Assembly (NCBI GenBank): GCA_009741485.1
Contig: CM019217.1
Coordinates: 41,245,336 to 41,309,335 of the forward strand
Length of the DNA stretch: 64,000 bases
Reading direction: 5' to 3'
Source of the DNA: Malurus cyaneus samueli
Taxonomy: Eukaryota > Chordata > Aves > Passeriformes > Maluridae
Made by a program: the position numbers and the translations under genes. This document shows positions 13,262-25,227 of the stretch, in pieces (positions within the stretch are counted from its first letter, which is position 1; each line of letters opens with the position of its first letter). A model generated the notes under the pieces. That model was not told the origin of the DNA, did not search any database, and worked only from the letters and a program-made list of their open reading frames with translations.

Positions 13262-16200
13262 TCAAATGTAGAGAGGCTTGCTTTCACCTAACATCCATCT
13301 GTGCTCTGCTCTACTCTTCCCAGCCAACTGGAATTTTTGCCATCCCCTGCAGCTTTTGAAATGCTTGTTTCTTTTCAGAAGGCTCATGTTACACAGAGGC
13401 TCATGCAATACTTCTTCTCTTAGCCAAATATGTTAAATAAGTTCAGTTTTTGTTTTGGGTATGTTTTTTTCCCACTACTTTCTTTCTAGTCTTTTTGTCA
13501 GGTGTGCTTACCATAAATATATGGCACTGGGGCTAAGATTGCCTAGTTTTAAACTTTAGCAATGCATTTAAATATGATATTATACATACATAAATATATA
13601 CAAATATTTAAGGAAGTGTCACATCTGGATACTCTTCACAGTGATCTGCCAGGTTTTTCTGACCATATGAAGGTAATCAACATTTTCCACTGTTTGGAAA
13701 AAAGTCAAAGGCAAGTAGTACAAATGGTTAGTGACAGCAAAGCAAAAATATAAGGAAATCCAAGAATGAATCCTCTGGGAACCTATAACAGTTGTCACAG
13801 AATGGCTGTAAATGGGAAAAACCGACACTGGAAAGAAGATACAGTGATAATATTTGTAGGGTCTGCAAGAGGACTCCATACAACATAAATCTAGTCTGAG
13901 AAAACTTCCAAAGATTAAGAATAGTTATTTTGAATACATGGTAGGTAGTAGGGAATCTTTTCTCACCTGGAAATGACAGCTTTCAGACAAACCTCTAACT
14001 TTAAAATTGTCATTGTCTTCTTTTTCACATATACATGTATTTTTATGCCTTTTTCCACAATTCAAAGAGTGATTTATTACCAGAGCAAAGCCTGTGATAA
14101 AGGCAAAAAAACAAATGAGGATTCATTCAGGCTCTGCTCTAGTTCCAGCTTTGAGATCCCCTATCTCACTAAAATTATTCTGCATGTTTGAGCTTTAGTG
14201 GTTCTGGAGATTTTAACTTGGAATAGATAAAAGGAGAACAAAGTCAAGGCCTGACATAGGGAACACTATACTGACTTCAGATTTTTAAATGCTGATTCAG
14301 TGCTTGACAGTCCAACTTATTAAATAATTTCTAGCAAGAATTTAATCTATTCATATACTGCTCTGGAGTGCATAATGTTTGATTCATAAATGTGTGGATC
14401 TTTTGAAAAGTCTGCTTTTAAAAAAGTTTTTTGCATTTTCTTATGGAAGGACTCAAAATGTATTAATCATCAAAGAGACCTTCTGAAAAGAAATCAAGCT
14501 TGGGTTTAAAGATATAAGTATTTTGGCTATGCAAAGCTCTAGGTTTTACAGGTTTTCATGTCTTAATGTATAACATTACACCACTATAATCTAATATTCT
14601 GCTATGGTGTCACAACACAAGAAAAAAATCAGAGCAAACTGATTACAGGTCAGCAGGAACACAGGAGCTGAAAAGGCTTTAAAGCATATATACATAAGTA
14701 ATGTATATTGAAAACTTGAAAAACAGGAGTCCTGGATTTGCTTGAAAATAAGAGCATAGATGTATCCATTTAATGTATAAAGAACATCCAAAGCAGACAA
14801 GAATAAGAAGCAAAAGAAAAGATTTTCAAGTTTTAATGTCAGTGCATCTTTAGTAACAGCTAGTTAAAGTGGACTTGCAGAGCAACAAGATGGAACACAA
14901 CATAAATACATTCAAGGGAAAATTTGGAGTGATCCATTTTTATATCAGAAAAGAAAGTCACAGTGCTGTGATGATAAACACTGGCATCTTACTTGATCAA
15001 GCACGTGCACCCTTTGGTAGAACCACTGGAGTGCAACAAAGACAGGGAACAGCAGGTCTGTTAAAATAAGGAAGACAGCACAGCCCTGGAGAAACTGAGC
15101 GTGAGCTTGACATTCTCTGCTTCCAGTCACAGTTTTGCCTGCAGTGCAGAGAGATGCTTATATTCTTGACAACTTGCCTTTTCGCACTGTGATGGCAGAA
15201 GTTTGCTGTTCCTGCAGACGGTGAGAGTAGCATCTTTGAAATAATTTAACTTACCATCATGAATAATTTAAAAAAATTATAAAAAACATAACATAAATCC
15301 ATTTAATAAATTAAAATAAACCAAATATTTAATAAATTTATTAAAAATAAGCATACCTACTAGGTCTCATAAACCAAGCCCACAAGTATAAAACATGCAA
15401 CTGTCATCTGTCCCATCTGAAGGTGAACGAGGCTATATAAACGACAATGACATCTTTCACGCTCCTCACACTACACTGAGATGTCTATTTTGAAGATCTA
15501 TCATAAAGTTGACTTACTACTAAGTAAATAAAGAGGTGCTCTGCTGCTTCCCAACAATATGACTACAAATGTGATGATTCTGCCCATCATGTGCATTTTA
15601 CATTTATTCTCTATAGGGTCAAAATGTGATCCAGTATATGGTTCCCTGATTGAAGTACCTTAAGGATACTTTAAATTCATGCTGAACACAATACTGAAAC
15701 ACACTTTGGTATGTCACTGGTACAAGAGTCTGTCCTGCTGCAATGTTTAGATTACAATTTAGATATGCATTAGTAAAGATAGTATTAGAGTTGGCAGAAC
15801 AATTGCTGCATAAAAAAATACTTTGAATCAGAATATGCAAGAAATTATACCAGAAACAAATTCCAAGGACTATCAGTATAGCACAGCCAAGGGAATGAAA
15901 GTCTATTATTTGTATTCCTGCTTGGCTAGTTTTGGACAACTTGAACAACTGTATGTTTATATTTATAGATAAAATGCACTGTTCAACAGCAGTGGTTCAT
16001 GGTAGCACATAGAATCTACTAATGAGGATATACATTACTGCATTAATTTTACCATTTTATTGTATGCTTCTTTAAATACTGTTTTTGTTTACTAAAGATG
16101 TATAAATTCACAAGATGTTAGGAAACTATTTTGAACTTAGTAAAAGTGGTTATTCAGATGATAAAGAAAATTATCATGGAAAGGTAGCAGCTATTTTTTT

Positions 16201-17058
16201 TTTAAGATAAAAAAAATTTAAAAGTTCCACAACTTATAATAGCAAGCACAATGGTGAGCCACTAGAGCATTCTGGGTCCAAGTCCTAAGGCAGCAATAAG
16301 TGCTTACCACAAGCTGTCCCCAAATTGTAGAATGCAGTCATGTGAATGCTCAGTGATGGCAAGCATGCACATCTGGACTACAACCCAGATTTATTAATTT
16401 TTTCCTGGTTTTTTTCTAGGCTGAATATACCAAATATTCTCTCTGAAATTCACCCCCTCTCTGTCCTCTCCAATTCATGCAGCAAACAACCAACGATCTA
16501 TCACCCTTCTAGCCCACCTCTGTCATATGTTGTGGTCTGACTCTCCCACTCTGCTCACAGATACAGCAAGATTTGTTGACTTCATTACTTGACAGACTCA
16601 ATTTACACTATTTATTATTAAAAAGTATAATATTTTTGACTCAAGACAGCAGTGTCTCTGAGAGTACCAGAACAACACAGTATTAAAGGGTTCTTATATA
16701 GTACAGAGAAGTAATAGAACAAACCAAAAATACTACAGAGGTGCACTTTTTAGCAACACTACTAAACTGAGCAATTTTCTAAGATTTCATTGACACAGTT
16801 CATGGTGGGGGAGAAGGAAGCAGGAAGGAGAAGTCAGAAATTCCACCTCTGTCTCTAAGCTAATTCTATGACATCCTGAAACAATTGTGACAATTTCTTT
16901 CATAGAATACTTGCTTCCCAGTGAAAAAGTGATATCTTCCTATCACAACCTGTTTGACAGGTACATGCACTTGAATAGGGTAAAAGTACAGAAGAGATTC
17001 AAAAGTCAGGAAATGGAAATCAAATACATTTCCATCCTCTGTGTAACTGGACTGACCA

Positions 17059-17060
<2 letters not shown>

Positions 17061-17093
<33 letters not shown>
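17061..17093. repeat. 33-base A tract followed by purine-rich sequence
   Basis: Thirty-three consecutive A residues by direct count, followed to about 17160 by an almost pure A/G stretch and then short AGGCAAG/CCAGGAC-like repeats to about 17208. Confidence 0.97.
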
Positions 17094-17095
<2 letters not shown>

Positions 17096-18884
17096 AAAGA
17101 GAAGAAAAGGGAAGGAGGGGAGCAGAGTGGAGGTTTGGAAGGTTTGGGAGAGGTTCGGAGAGGCAAGACCAGGCAAAGTCAGGCAAGGCCAGGACAGGAC
17201 AGGACCAACAGAAAACTCCAAGTAAACCAAAAACAACCTCTCCCAGTTTTCCTGAACAGTGCTAAAAGCAATGGGATCAACAGTGGGGTTTCTGAGAAGT
17301 AATCTGACATTTCAAAATAATCCCTCCCTTGGTCTCCACAGGACATTGGTCTTTCTTGAAACAACAGAATGTAGAAGGATACACCTTTTTTGGGCCGAGA
17401 AGCTTCCTGGTTTTTTTTCAAAACTACAGCCTGCTTCATTTCTGTGTAAAACTCATTGTGATAATTGAATGCAAAATAATTTCTTTTACAATGCCTCAAG
17501 GAGCAGAAATTAACTTAGTCCCCACCACTGTATTATCCCTGATATAACTCCAATCACATTCCCTTCACTTGTGTTTGGTTCTCCCACTACCCATAACACT
17601 CACTATAATCTTCAAACCATGCTGTGCAAATCCAGGCTCCATGCTTAGGTCACCAGTGACACTGCAATCTGACCCAAAGCAGCCCTCCCTCAGACAGTCT
17701 TCCTTCACTCTTCTCTGAGCTCTTGCCTCTTTTCCTCTTTTCCCCGTGCTCAGTTCAGGAAACACAGCACACTGAGAGTCTCACTGACCAGTACAGAGGG
17801 AGGTTTGGAAAGGTTGTACGTGGTACTGTGCAAACATTGACTCTTATGTCGACAGCCTGGCTGGAAAGGGGAAGAGAAAAGCAACGCTCAAGGAAATTAA
17901 CTTGGTCTGCCCAGCTGTGTAAGTGCCTGTTGCCCAGGGTATGCTCCTCTACATGAATCACATACATTCTGTCCTTTCTTTTATACTGCTAGCACTGATT
18001 AAAATTCCTTTCCAACTCTTCTTCATCCTTCTTTCGAATCAAAGTCATCTCATAATAACCTCAGCAAATGATACTACCACACTGCAGCTATTTTTTCTTC
18101 AGACAAAGCTATTTGCCCATTTCATTCCAAGTAGTTTCACAGTAATGGAAACGCCATTCAGAGATGAATAACTTAATCCTTTCTCTTAACAGCCTTCCCT
18201 ATCTCTTCCATTTGATATGGTATCTTTGCCAGCTCAGTATATGTTTAATAGATACTTCTTGGTGTAAAGACCTTATTTTGTAAAATATTTGTATGAAGTT
18301 AGGCAAAATTATGCTTTTTAAACTGCTTTCATTTCAAGGATAGTGTTGTGGACAAGAAAATAATGTAAGTCATTACAGCCTGTCAACCAAGATCGGCTCA
18401 CTTTGACTTTTCAGGTAATTAGGCCTTTTTAATATTTATAATGTAAAGTATATAGAGAAATAAATGGGATTAACAGCCATTTAGAGCAATTGCTGATTTT
18501 CTAAACTCTAAAGCAATGAGTATTGAGGACAAGAATGAGATAGTTTGTTTGGAGAAAGATTATCCAATATAATTATTTAAAATATAAGTATACTGCAATT
18601 TACTGGACAGCCTCATCTAATTCACATTAAGCTTTTATAAAATGGCATTACTATTTTGGGATTTAGTCCTCCTGAGAAAGGACAGACTGGTATGATATTA
18701 ATATCAGTCACATATGTGTCTGTCTTGTGTACGCTATTGAGTTTAGAATCTGATTCAAGGAGGGATCTGCTCCATTTGGTGTTAAACTTCTAACACAACT
18801 CTGTTCAAAACAAGTAGTGACACAACAATCAGCAGCTTGTTCCAGAAACTCCTAGGGGGACAGTTGGCTTTGTCTGACCTTCCC

Positions 18885-19069
18885 ATGCAAATGTAAAAAG
18901 AAGCAATTACCAGTATATGCCATGTGTTTATCTGAATGCCAGAATATGTTTCTATGTATGTTAGCTTAAAAGGAATCTTTAAGGTGTCCTTGTGGATAAT
19001 TTGTTTCCTGTGATCTCCCTGTCTTAATTAAGGGCATCATAGTTATCAGGTGATACCAAGATAACCAAT
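18885..19069. promoter_or_regulatory. Octamer and GATA/E-box motif cluster (candidate)
   Basis: An exact octamer ATGCAAAT at 18885-18892. Further on, TTATC (19043-19047), the E-box CAGGTG (19047-19052), TGATA (19051-19055), AGATAA (19059-19064) and CCAAT (19065-19069) are packed in 27 bp. Confidence 0.3.
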
Positions 19070-20940
19070 TCCACAAATTAACACTGCTCTGTCTGTTGCC
19101 TGTTCCTTAGTCAGGCCAGCTAATTCATATACCTGAGCTTTTCTTCCTTCTGGAGCCTGCAGAAGCTGTTATTTTCGAGCATGCACCTGTCTGAAATGAC
19201 AGCCTCACTCAATCCAGTGGCCACACCTTGAGACACTCCTGCTGCTCATAGCCTTTCTTTTCTATTGCAGGTATTTCTAGCTTCTTTTTATGGAATAAGG
19301 GTAGTGACAAGGATCCCAAAAAATACCAAGGTTTGGTTTGCTTTGACTTCATTGCCTCAATCTAGATCTGCAATTCCCTGCTGACCCACACATTTCTTTC
19401 TTTGGTTTTGTTATTTTTTTTTTGCTATGGAGCCCTTTTTTTTTCAATTCTTATTTCAACAAATGCCACAGATGATAAACTTCAATGAACCCGTCCTGTA
19501 ATTTAGCAGAGCTAAGAAGGGATCACAGGCAGAACTTACATACTCCTTTAGTAGGTACTCAAGTATTTTGATTTCCTTTTCCACCAAATTGCTATACATG
19601 AACTCACAGACTTTACATGCTATGCGAATACTTCACTGCAACCCCACAGACTCCTGGACTGGTGCATTCTCTGATACTACTATAGCTCTTTCCCATGAGG
19701 GGCCCAATTTTTTGGAAACAACTTGGTAAAGTTTAAAAGTTTCCACAATGTCATTCTTTAGTTGTAGAAAGGACATAGCATCTATGATAATTCAGTCATA
19801 TTGTTTTCGGTCTTGAGTCCTTCCTGCATTCTTTTTAAACTCAGCATTACTAGATTTAGCAGTCACAAATACATTTTCTTTTTATCAGAGAGAAGCAGTT
19901 TCCACTAAAATATTTGTACAGGTATCACTGCAGAGTACATTAAGTGTCCCAAAACTAGTCACATGTAAGACCACTGCCAAATAATCTTGGTGCTTGTTAT
20001 AATATAATGCTTGCAGACATGACAGAGACCAAAGCACTACTTAAACTGTGTCCTGATTATTTTTCAGAGAGTTTCAACTCTGAATGGGTCCCTTCTTGCT
20101 CTTATTCTTCTTCTCATATTTTTTTTTAGTTTGTTTTATCCCTTTACAGTGTAAGGGCCAATAACCACGCAGCCACAGATTGGCAAAGGGAGTCTACTTG
20201 ATTCAGTGTCTGTGTTTTAACCTCTCAGCTTTTCACCATCAGGGCCTCTGTGCTTCAAAAGTCTATCGAATTGGCTTACAGCAGGATGGCTATGATATAG
20301 CTCTGCCATTTCAAGCTGATTCACTAGCACTTGTCCCCTGATATCACCAGTATTAATGCGCTGCTGTACCCAGTAGAAATAGAGAATCAACACTACTTCT
20401 GGTGACTTTTCGATCAGTTTAATCGTACTGACCATCTGGGTCATTTCAATTTTCTTCTCAAACCTGTAATAATAACTGCTTTTGAATCAGTCATGGCAAC
20501 CAGCTGCACTGAACTAGAGTTCTGTGACTGGCTCATAATTAATTCTCTTTAAAATAATTGTAATTTCTGAGTAAATAACAATCAAGATCAGATGGATGAA
20601 AGGAATTTTCCCTTCCACCCCCAATTACCAGCACAAAAAAAAAAAAAATACTGAATGCGTCCCTGGCACATCTTGCTCAGAACAAAAAGTTGGAACACAT
20701 TTTACCATCTACGACAAACACCACTTGTTTATACAGCACAAAGCTTTCTCAACCCAGAAAAACCTACCTCTACCACATCAATTAGCACAGGGTAATTCGT
20801 GTTCAGCCAAGTAACATAAGCTTTTCTTACAAAGAGGAAGAGAGCCAGACTGCATGGCACTTTGAAGGTAACACACTTGTCAACATGCAAAGGTTGCACG
20901 CAGATGTGGAGACACCTGTGATTTACATCTTGCAGCATGT

Positions 20941-21010
20941 TCCTATTTCATTAAATTAAAAATAAAATTTAAAAAAAAAATTTTAAAAAAATTTAAAAAA
21001 AAAGAAAAAG
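20941..21010. repeat. A/T-rich low-complexity tract
   Basis: Alternating runs such as AAATTT and long A runs with no unique content. Confidence 0.85.
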
Positions 21011-21266
21011 CCCCAGCACACAAAACCCAGGAATACTCACCAGCCTCTATCCCAGCAAGTAGTTGCTTTAAGTTTTATATTGAAGTTTGCCCACCAGCCC
21101 CTTCCTGCTGGCTCCCAATCACCCTGATGTGTGGCATGGGAGGCTGGGGCTGGATTCATCACCCTGGCTCCAGAGGCACCCACACCCATAATGGGACCTG
21201 TGTGTTAACTGAAAGCAGAGCGGGGATTTGGATTCTGTTCCACTCACCATGTCAATTAGGTATATA

Positions 21267-21490
21267 ACAGAATCACAGGAAGGTTTGGATTGGAAGGACC
21301 TTAGAGATCGTTTCGTTCCAGCCCCCCTGCCATGGGTAGGGACACCTTTCACCAGAGCAGGTTGCTCAGAGCCCCGTCCAGCCGGGCCTTGAACACCTCC
21401 AGGGATGGAGCACCTACAGCTTATCTGGGCAACCTGCAGTGCCTCATCACCGTCAGAGCAGAGAACTTCCTCCTAACATGTATTCTAAAG
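21267..21490 (-). repeat. CR1 LINE 3' fragment, antisense
   Basis: Starts ACAGAATCACAG and continues with the common avian CR1 3' region in reverse (TTGGAAGGACCTTAGAGAT, CACCAGAGCAGGTTGCTCAG, CTCCAGGGATGGAGCACC). About 224 bp, ending about 70 bp before a CpG island. Confidence 0.9.
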
Positions 21491-21560
21491 CTCATTGCAC
21501 TTAATGTGAGCAGTTAAAAAAAAATATAAATACATAACAGCACATATTTTTATCTATCTG

Positions 21561-21920
21561 CGTGTGCGGAATGACGCAGAAGCCGCCCAACAGCAGCACC
21601 TCACGACCAGCGGGGCTGTCACGCCGGAGGGCTCTGAGGGCGGCGGGGAACAGAGAGGCAGCGCTGAGGCGGCCGCCTTCCCTCAGCAGCCGCCGTTCGT
21701 GGGGGCACATCGCCACCTAGCAGCGGCACCGCAGCCTGCAGCCGCCGAAACCGGGCGGGGGGACAAAGCCATTCGAGCACACGGCCCGTGTCCCGCTGCG
21801 GGCGGCAGGCGGAGCCGGAGGATGGGATAGCGGCCCCGGCGGCAAAGCCCCGAGCCCGGCCTGGGGTCCCCGCAGCGAGCACGGCCTGGCGGCCGTCGTG
21901 GCAGCGCCCTGTTCCCTCGG
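21561..21920. promoter_or_regulatory. CpG island, no gene attached
   Basis: By eye, around 40 CpG dinucleotides fall in about 360 bp, against near-absence in the kilobases on either side. GC boxes (GGGCGGG at about 21754, GGGCGGC at about 21799) and a TGACGCA CRE/AP-1-like site near 21573 are present. No recognised exon starts here; donor-like sequences lie just right of it (about 21996 and 22041). It could be an unannotated promoter, a distal regulatory element, or a methylation-escaping GC-rich insertion. Confidence 0.75.
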
Positions 21921-21975
21921 GTCTCTGTCCAGCACCTGGCAGCTCCCAGCTCCTCACTGCCTCTCCGCCCACCTC

Positions 21976-24957
21976 TGGGACTGATGTTTCTCTGGGTAAA
22001 TTTCTTTCTACGTCTCAATGCCCAGGAGCCATCTCACGTGGGTGAGATGGTGGCATCGAGCTCGCTTGTCCCCACAAGCCAGTGAACAGGCCCTGCTGTG
22101 TGGTAATTGGTGGACAACCACCCTCCTGGTAAAACCTCAGTAATTCAACATTCCTTGGATTAGTTTTTTGGTTTCTTCGTTGTGCAGCTCAGAATGTTAC
22201 ATCCTTCTGCAGCGATCTGGTTGTCACCGTCTCTCCCAACACCTTACAGCAGGATACGGCTGCGGAGCAGCACCCATCTCATTCCCATCTGCAGAGTGGA
22301 AGGGAAGGAGTTTTGGTATTTGCATCCTGAGTGTCTCCAACAGATAATTATTGCTGGGATGGTGTAAACCCACACGCTTGTTGAGAAAGGACTGAAGGAA
22401 TGAGTAGGAACTCAGCAGGTAAAAAATATATTTGTTTCAAATGATATGTCAAGATTAAATAATTGTTAAACCTTTTTAACCATCCTTTGTGGTCATCTTC
22501 ACATATAAGCACACAGGCAAGATGGACACATTCAAGGATATTTTAAAAATGTCTTTGGGATTAGGAATATTTTCTTCATGCATTTCCTAGGCAAAAAGTT
22601 TAGAGCTTTGCTACCCAAATAACTTATCTTTGTCTTACATCTTGCAAGGTTTGGGGGGGTTCCCCACATTTCACACTACTACTTTTAAAGACGTGAGGAC
22701 TTTTGGGGACATCAGTACCAAATTTGGTATTGCCCAAGGTAACTTGAGTTTAACTTTATCTTGTTAAAAAGTGCTACAAGTTTTCAGTACTAAACAATTA
22801 TTTTCATCAGCAATAGTGTGCTTTCCCATTATAACAAAACATTAGATAAAGGAACAGGATGTACTATATGGAACCAACTGTGTTTCCTCATTAAGCAGAC
22901 TGAAACTATTTGAAGGTTTTCAGTGAGGACACCAGCTCAGTCATTTACCCCTACAATGAAGAAAAAAGGAAAAACCATGCTGTTATTTTAGTCAATAACA
23001 TCCTCTGCCAGCAAGTCACCTACAGGTCCTAGAATAAAGAAATGAAAATTCATTCTCCAGAAGGCTAACATGTCTCACTGCTGACTGCTTAGACTGAAGT
23101 GAACAAATTCTTTTGTGAACCTGAGCAAACCTGAAGTCAAAGGCATCCCTTATTGATGTAGTGTGCAGTACTGTACATTGACACTAGCTATTGTTTGCTC
23201 TATAAACCACCTCCAATAGCACACACTCTGTTACAGACCCCTTACACAAGTGAATATTTGGTTGAGTGACACAGCGGTGCTTGGAATTACCAAGCTGGAT
23301 TGCAAATATTTATTTCAGTGTCTCCTCCAAAATGCATTGTAAAAAGAACCTCTCTTTGAAATTGCACTGTGGCTCTATTGACCTTTCTCCAATACATTTT
23401 CAGAAAGTGTGACACTCACCTAAGAATAAAATACTTTCAAATTACAGCTGTGGCTCTGCCCCAAGACTGTAGACACAGAAAGTCATCTCTTCCAACTGCA
23501 GAGAAAGTTATTTCATACCAGACACAAATCTATTGCAGGCAATACTTTGGGGTTTCTCTTTATCATGCTCTCTCACATTTCAGTATCACTACACATTCCT
23601 TTAAAGATATGCTCCGGAAAGGCAGAGTCAAATATATTAATAAGGTTGAGATAATTGCCTGTGCATGTACAGAAGAATACACAAAGAGATGGATATATGC
23701 AGCTGTATAGAAGAAGAAGAACACAGAAGAACCATAAATGATGGTGAGGCTAAAACATCTGCAAATCTATAAGACAGCAGTGTTGACAGACATCCCTGGT
23801 CCAAAACTACATCATAGCTATAACATTGTTTGAGGTTGCAGAACATGATCCTTCATTCAGCACTCCTTTCACGTGAGTTCTTGAATTATCCAAGAGAGAT
23901 GAGTGCTGCTTTTTACATATAATTTTGGAAAACAAATGTACAGCAGGCTTGGCTGTCACAGCAGGGATGGCTCCCCGAGACCTTGGCTGCAGCATTCTCT
24001 GGTTCAGTAATGAAACTGGCTCTAATCTGTCTCTGTCAATACTGCCCAGACAAAGGTGGTGGCCTTTTGGGCAAAATGCCCAAATCTGACCCACTTTGCT
24101 CCCTCCTATCTCAAGTTCAATAAGCATTGCTTATTTCTACAAAACATGTAGCTATTTTAGCTGTCAAAGTCATAGGACTTTGAAGGTTATTTCTTCTGGC
24201 AGCCCTGGCCTTTCTTTCCCAGCAGTTATACACGAGACGTGCCTATGCTGCACAAAAGATAGCAGTGCATGCATCCCTGAACCAGCTCCAGCACCCAAAG
24301 CAATAACATCCTCACAGCACACTGCCAGCTTTGTCTTGATGCTAACCAACAGATAATGTGGGTACAATGCTTCCAGAAATCAAGCAAGTATCTTTTCAGT
24401 GTCAGGTAGACACCAGACACTTACACTCAGAGAAAGTGTAAGTTGTTCCAGATCGAGTCTGGCTGTAGAGAAGACAGGGTGCAGACAGCCTCTGCAGTAA
24501 CTGCTCCTTTCTCAGATAAACAGAAGACTCATAACCTTTCATTCTTACCTCTTTCTGTGAGGGTCAGTAAATACACTCCGTATTTCTAGGGGATGAAAAC
24601 TTCCATAATTATAGGAAGTTGCCTCTCTACCACCATCCTGGCAATTGCACAGTGCATCATGGCACAGTGTAGGTTCACTCTTACCATTATTTGATGAAAT
24701 AGAACTCCCTGAACATTAAATCACGACAAGCTTTGTTAGGTAGGGGTGTTTGGAGATTATTTCTTTTTCTGGGCCTTCATATGCCTCCATGTCCCTGCAG
24801 ACATCTTTCTAAGTAGCAACCAAATTGTTAGCAATTAACTTATGCTTCATTAACATTGCTCTGCAATTTACCAATATTAAATGTGGATCAGAGTGATTCT
24901 CTTGTCTTTTCTAGATAGCATAACCTTAATTATTCTATATCATTTCCCAATACCCTG
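21976..24957. other. Intergenic, no gene recognised
   Basis: The segment begins just after a CpG island. It carries possible splice-donor-like sequences at about 21996 and 22041 and a perfect 9-bp stem hairpin at 22029-22050. The remainder shows nothing I can name; frames up to 113 codons lack domains. Confidence 0.6.
22029..22050. repeat. Perfect 9-bp stem hairpin near a CpG island
   Basis: CCATCTCAC and GTGAGATGG are separated by GTGG. Confidence 0.95.
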
Positions 24958-25227
24958 TGTCATGGTTTTAAGCCCAGCTGGAGATGAAACACCACACAGC
25001 CACTTGCTCAACCCCTCCTCTCTTCCCCTCACCTCAGTGAAATGAGGGGGAGAACAGAAATAAAACTTGTATGAGATAAGAGCAGTCCTTGACTTAGGAT
25101 AAACTTGACTTAGCAAAAAACCAAAACACCAGTGTGTTATCAACACCATTCTCATTCCGAATCCAAAACACAGCATTGTAACAGCTACTGAGAAGAAATT
25201 AACTCTACCCCAGCTGGAACCAGGACA
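24958..25227. mobile_element. Solo LTR of an avian endogenous retrovirus, about 270 bp
   Basis: Starts TGTCATGGTTTTAAGCCCAG and ends GCTGGAACCAGGACA, with the TG...CA ends of a retroviral LTR. Internal pieces such as CAGTGTGTTATCAACACC and CGAATCCAAAACACAGC match a common bird LTR family (recalled, not searched). Flanking pentamers CCCTG (24953-24957) and CTCTG (25228-25232) look like a 5-bp target duplication with one mismatch, suggesting an ERVL-type insertion reduced by LTR-LTR recombination. The copy appears shorter than relatives, with a probable internal deletion near 25075-25090. No internal viral genes are present. Confidence 0.8.

Larger units (their letters stand above)
13262..21266. 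other. Intergenic, no gene recognised
   Basis: AT-rich DNA with no supported gene. It includes an AT-rich block at about 15262-15350, a 33-base A tract at 17061-17093 followed by a purine-rich stretch, and a segment with GATA, E-box and octamer-like motifs at about 18.9-19.1 kb. The 109-codon minus frame at 15619-15948 has no recognisable domain and is treated as chance. Confidence 0.65.

Noticed and set aside
15619..15948. 109-codon minus frame with hydrophobic stretch
   Set aside because: AT-rich composition, no recognised domain, no splice or promoter context; length is within chance for a 64-kb window.
16866..17236. Minus frames with poly-Phe and plus frame ending in poly-Lys
   Set aside because: They simply translate the 33-base A tract.
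21564..22018. Several overlapping Ala/Arg/Pro-rich frames on both strands
   Set aside because: They are by-products of the CpG island's GC content; frames are open on both strands at once and none resembles a protein.
23369..23710. 113-codon plus frame
   Set aside because: No domain, no conserved-looking segments, ordinary AT-rich composition.
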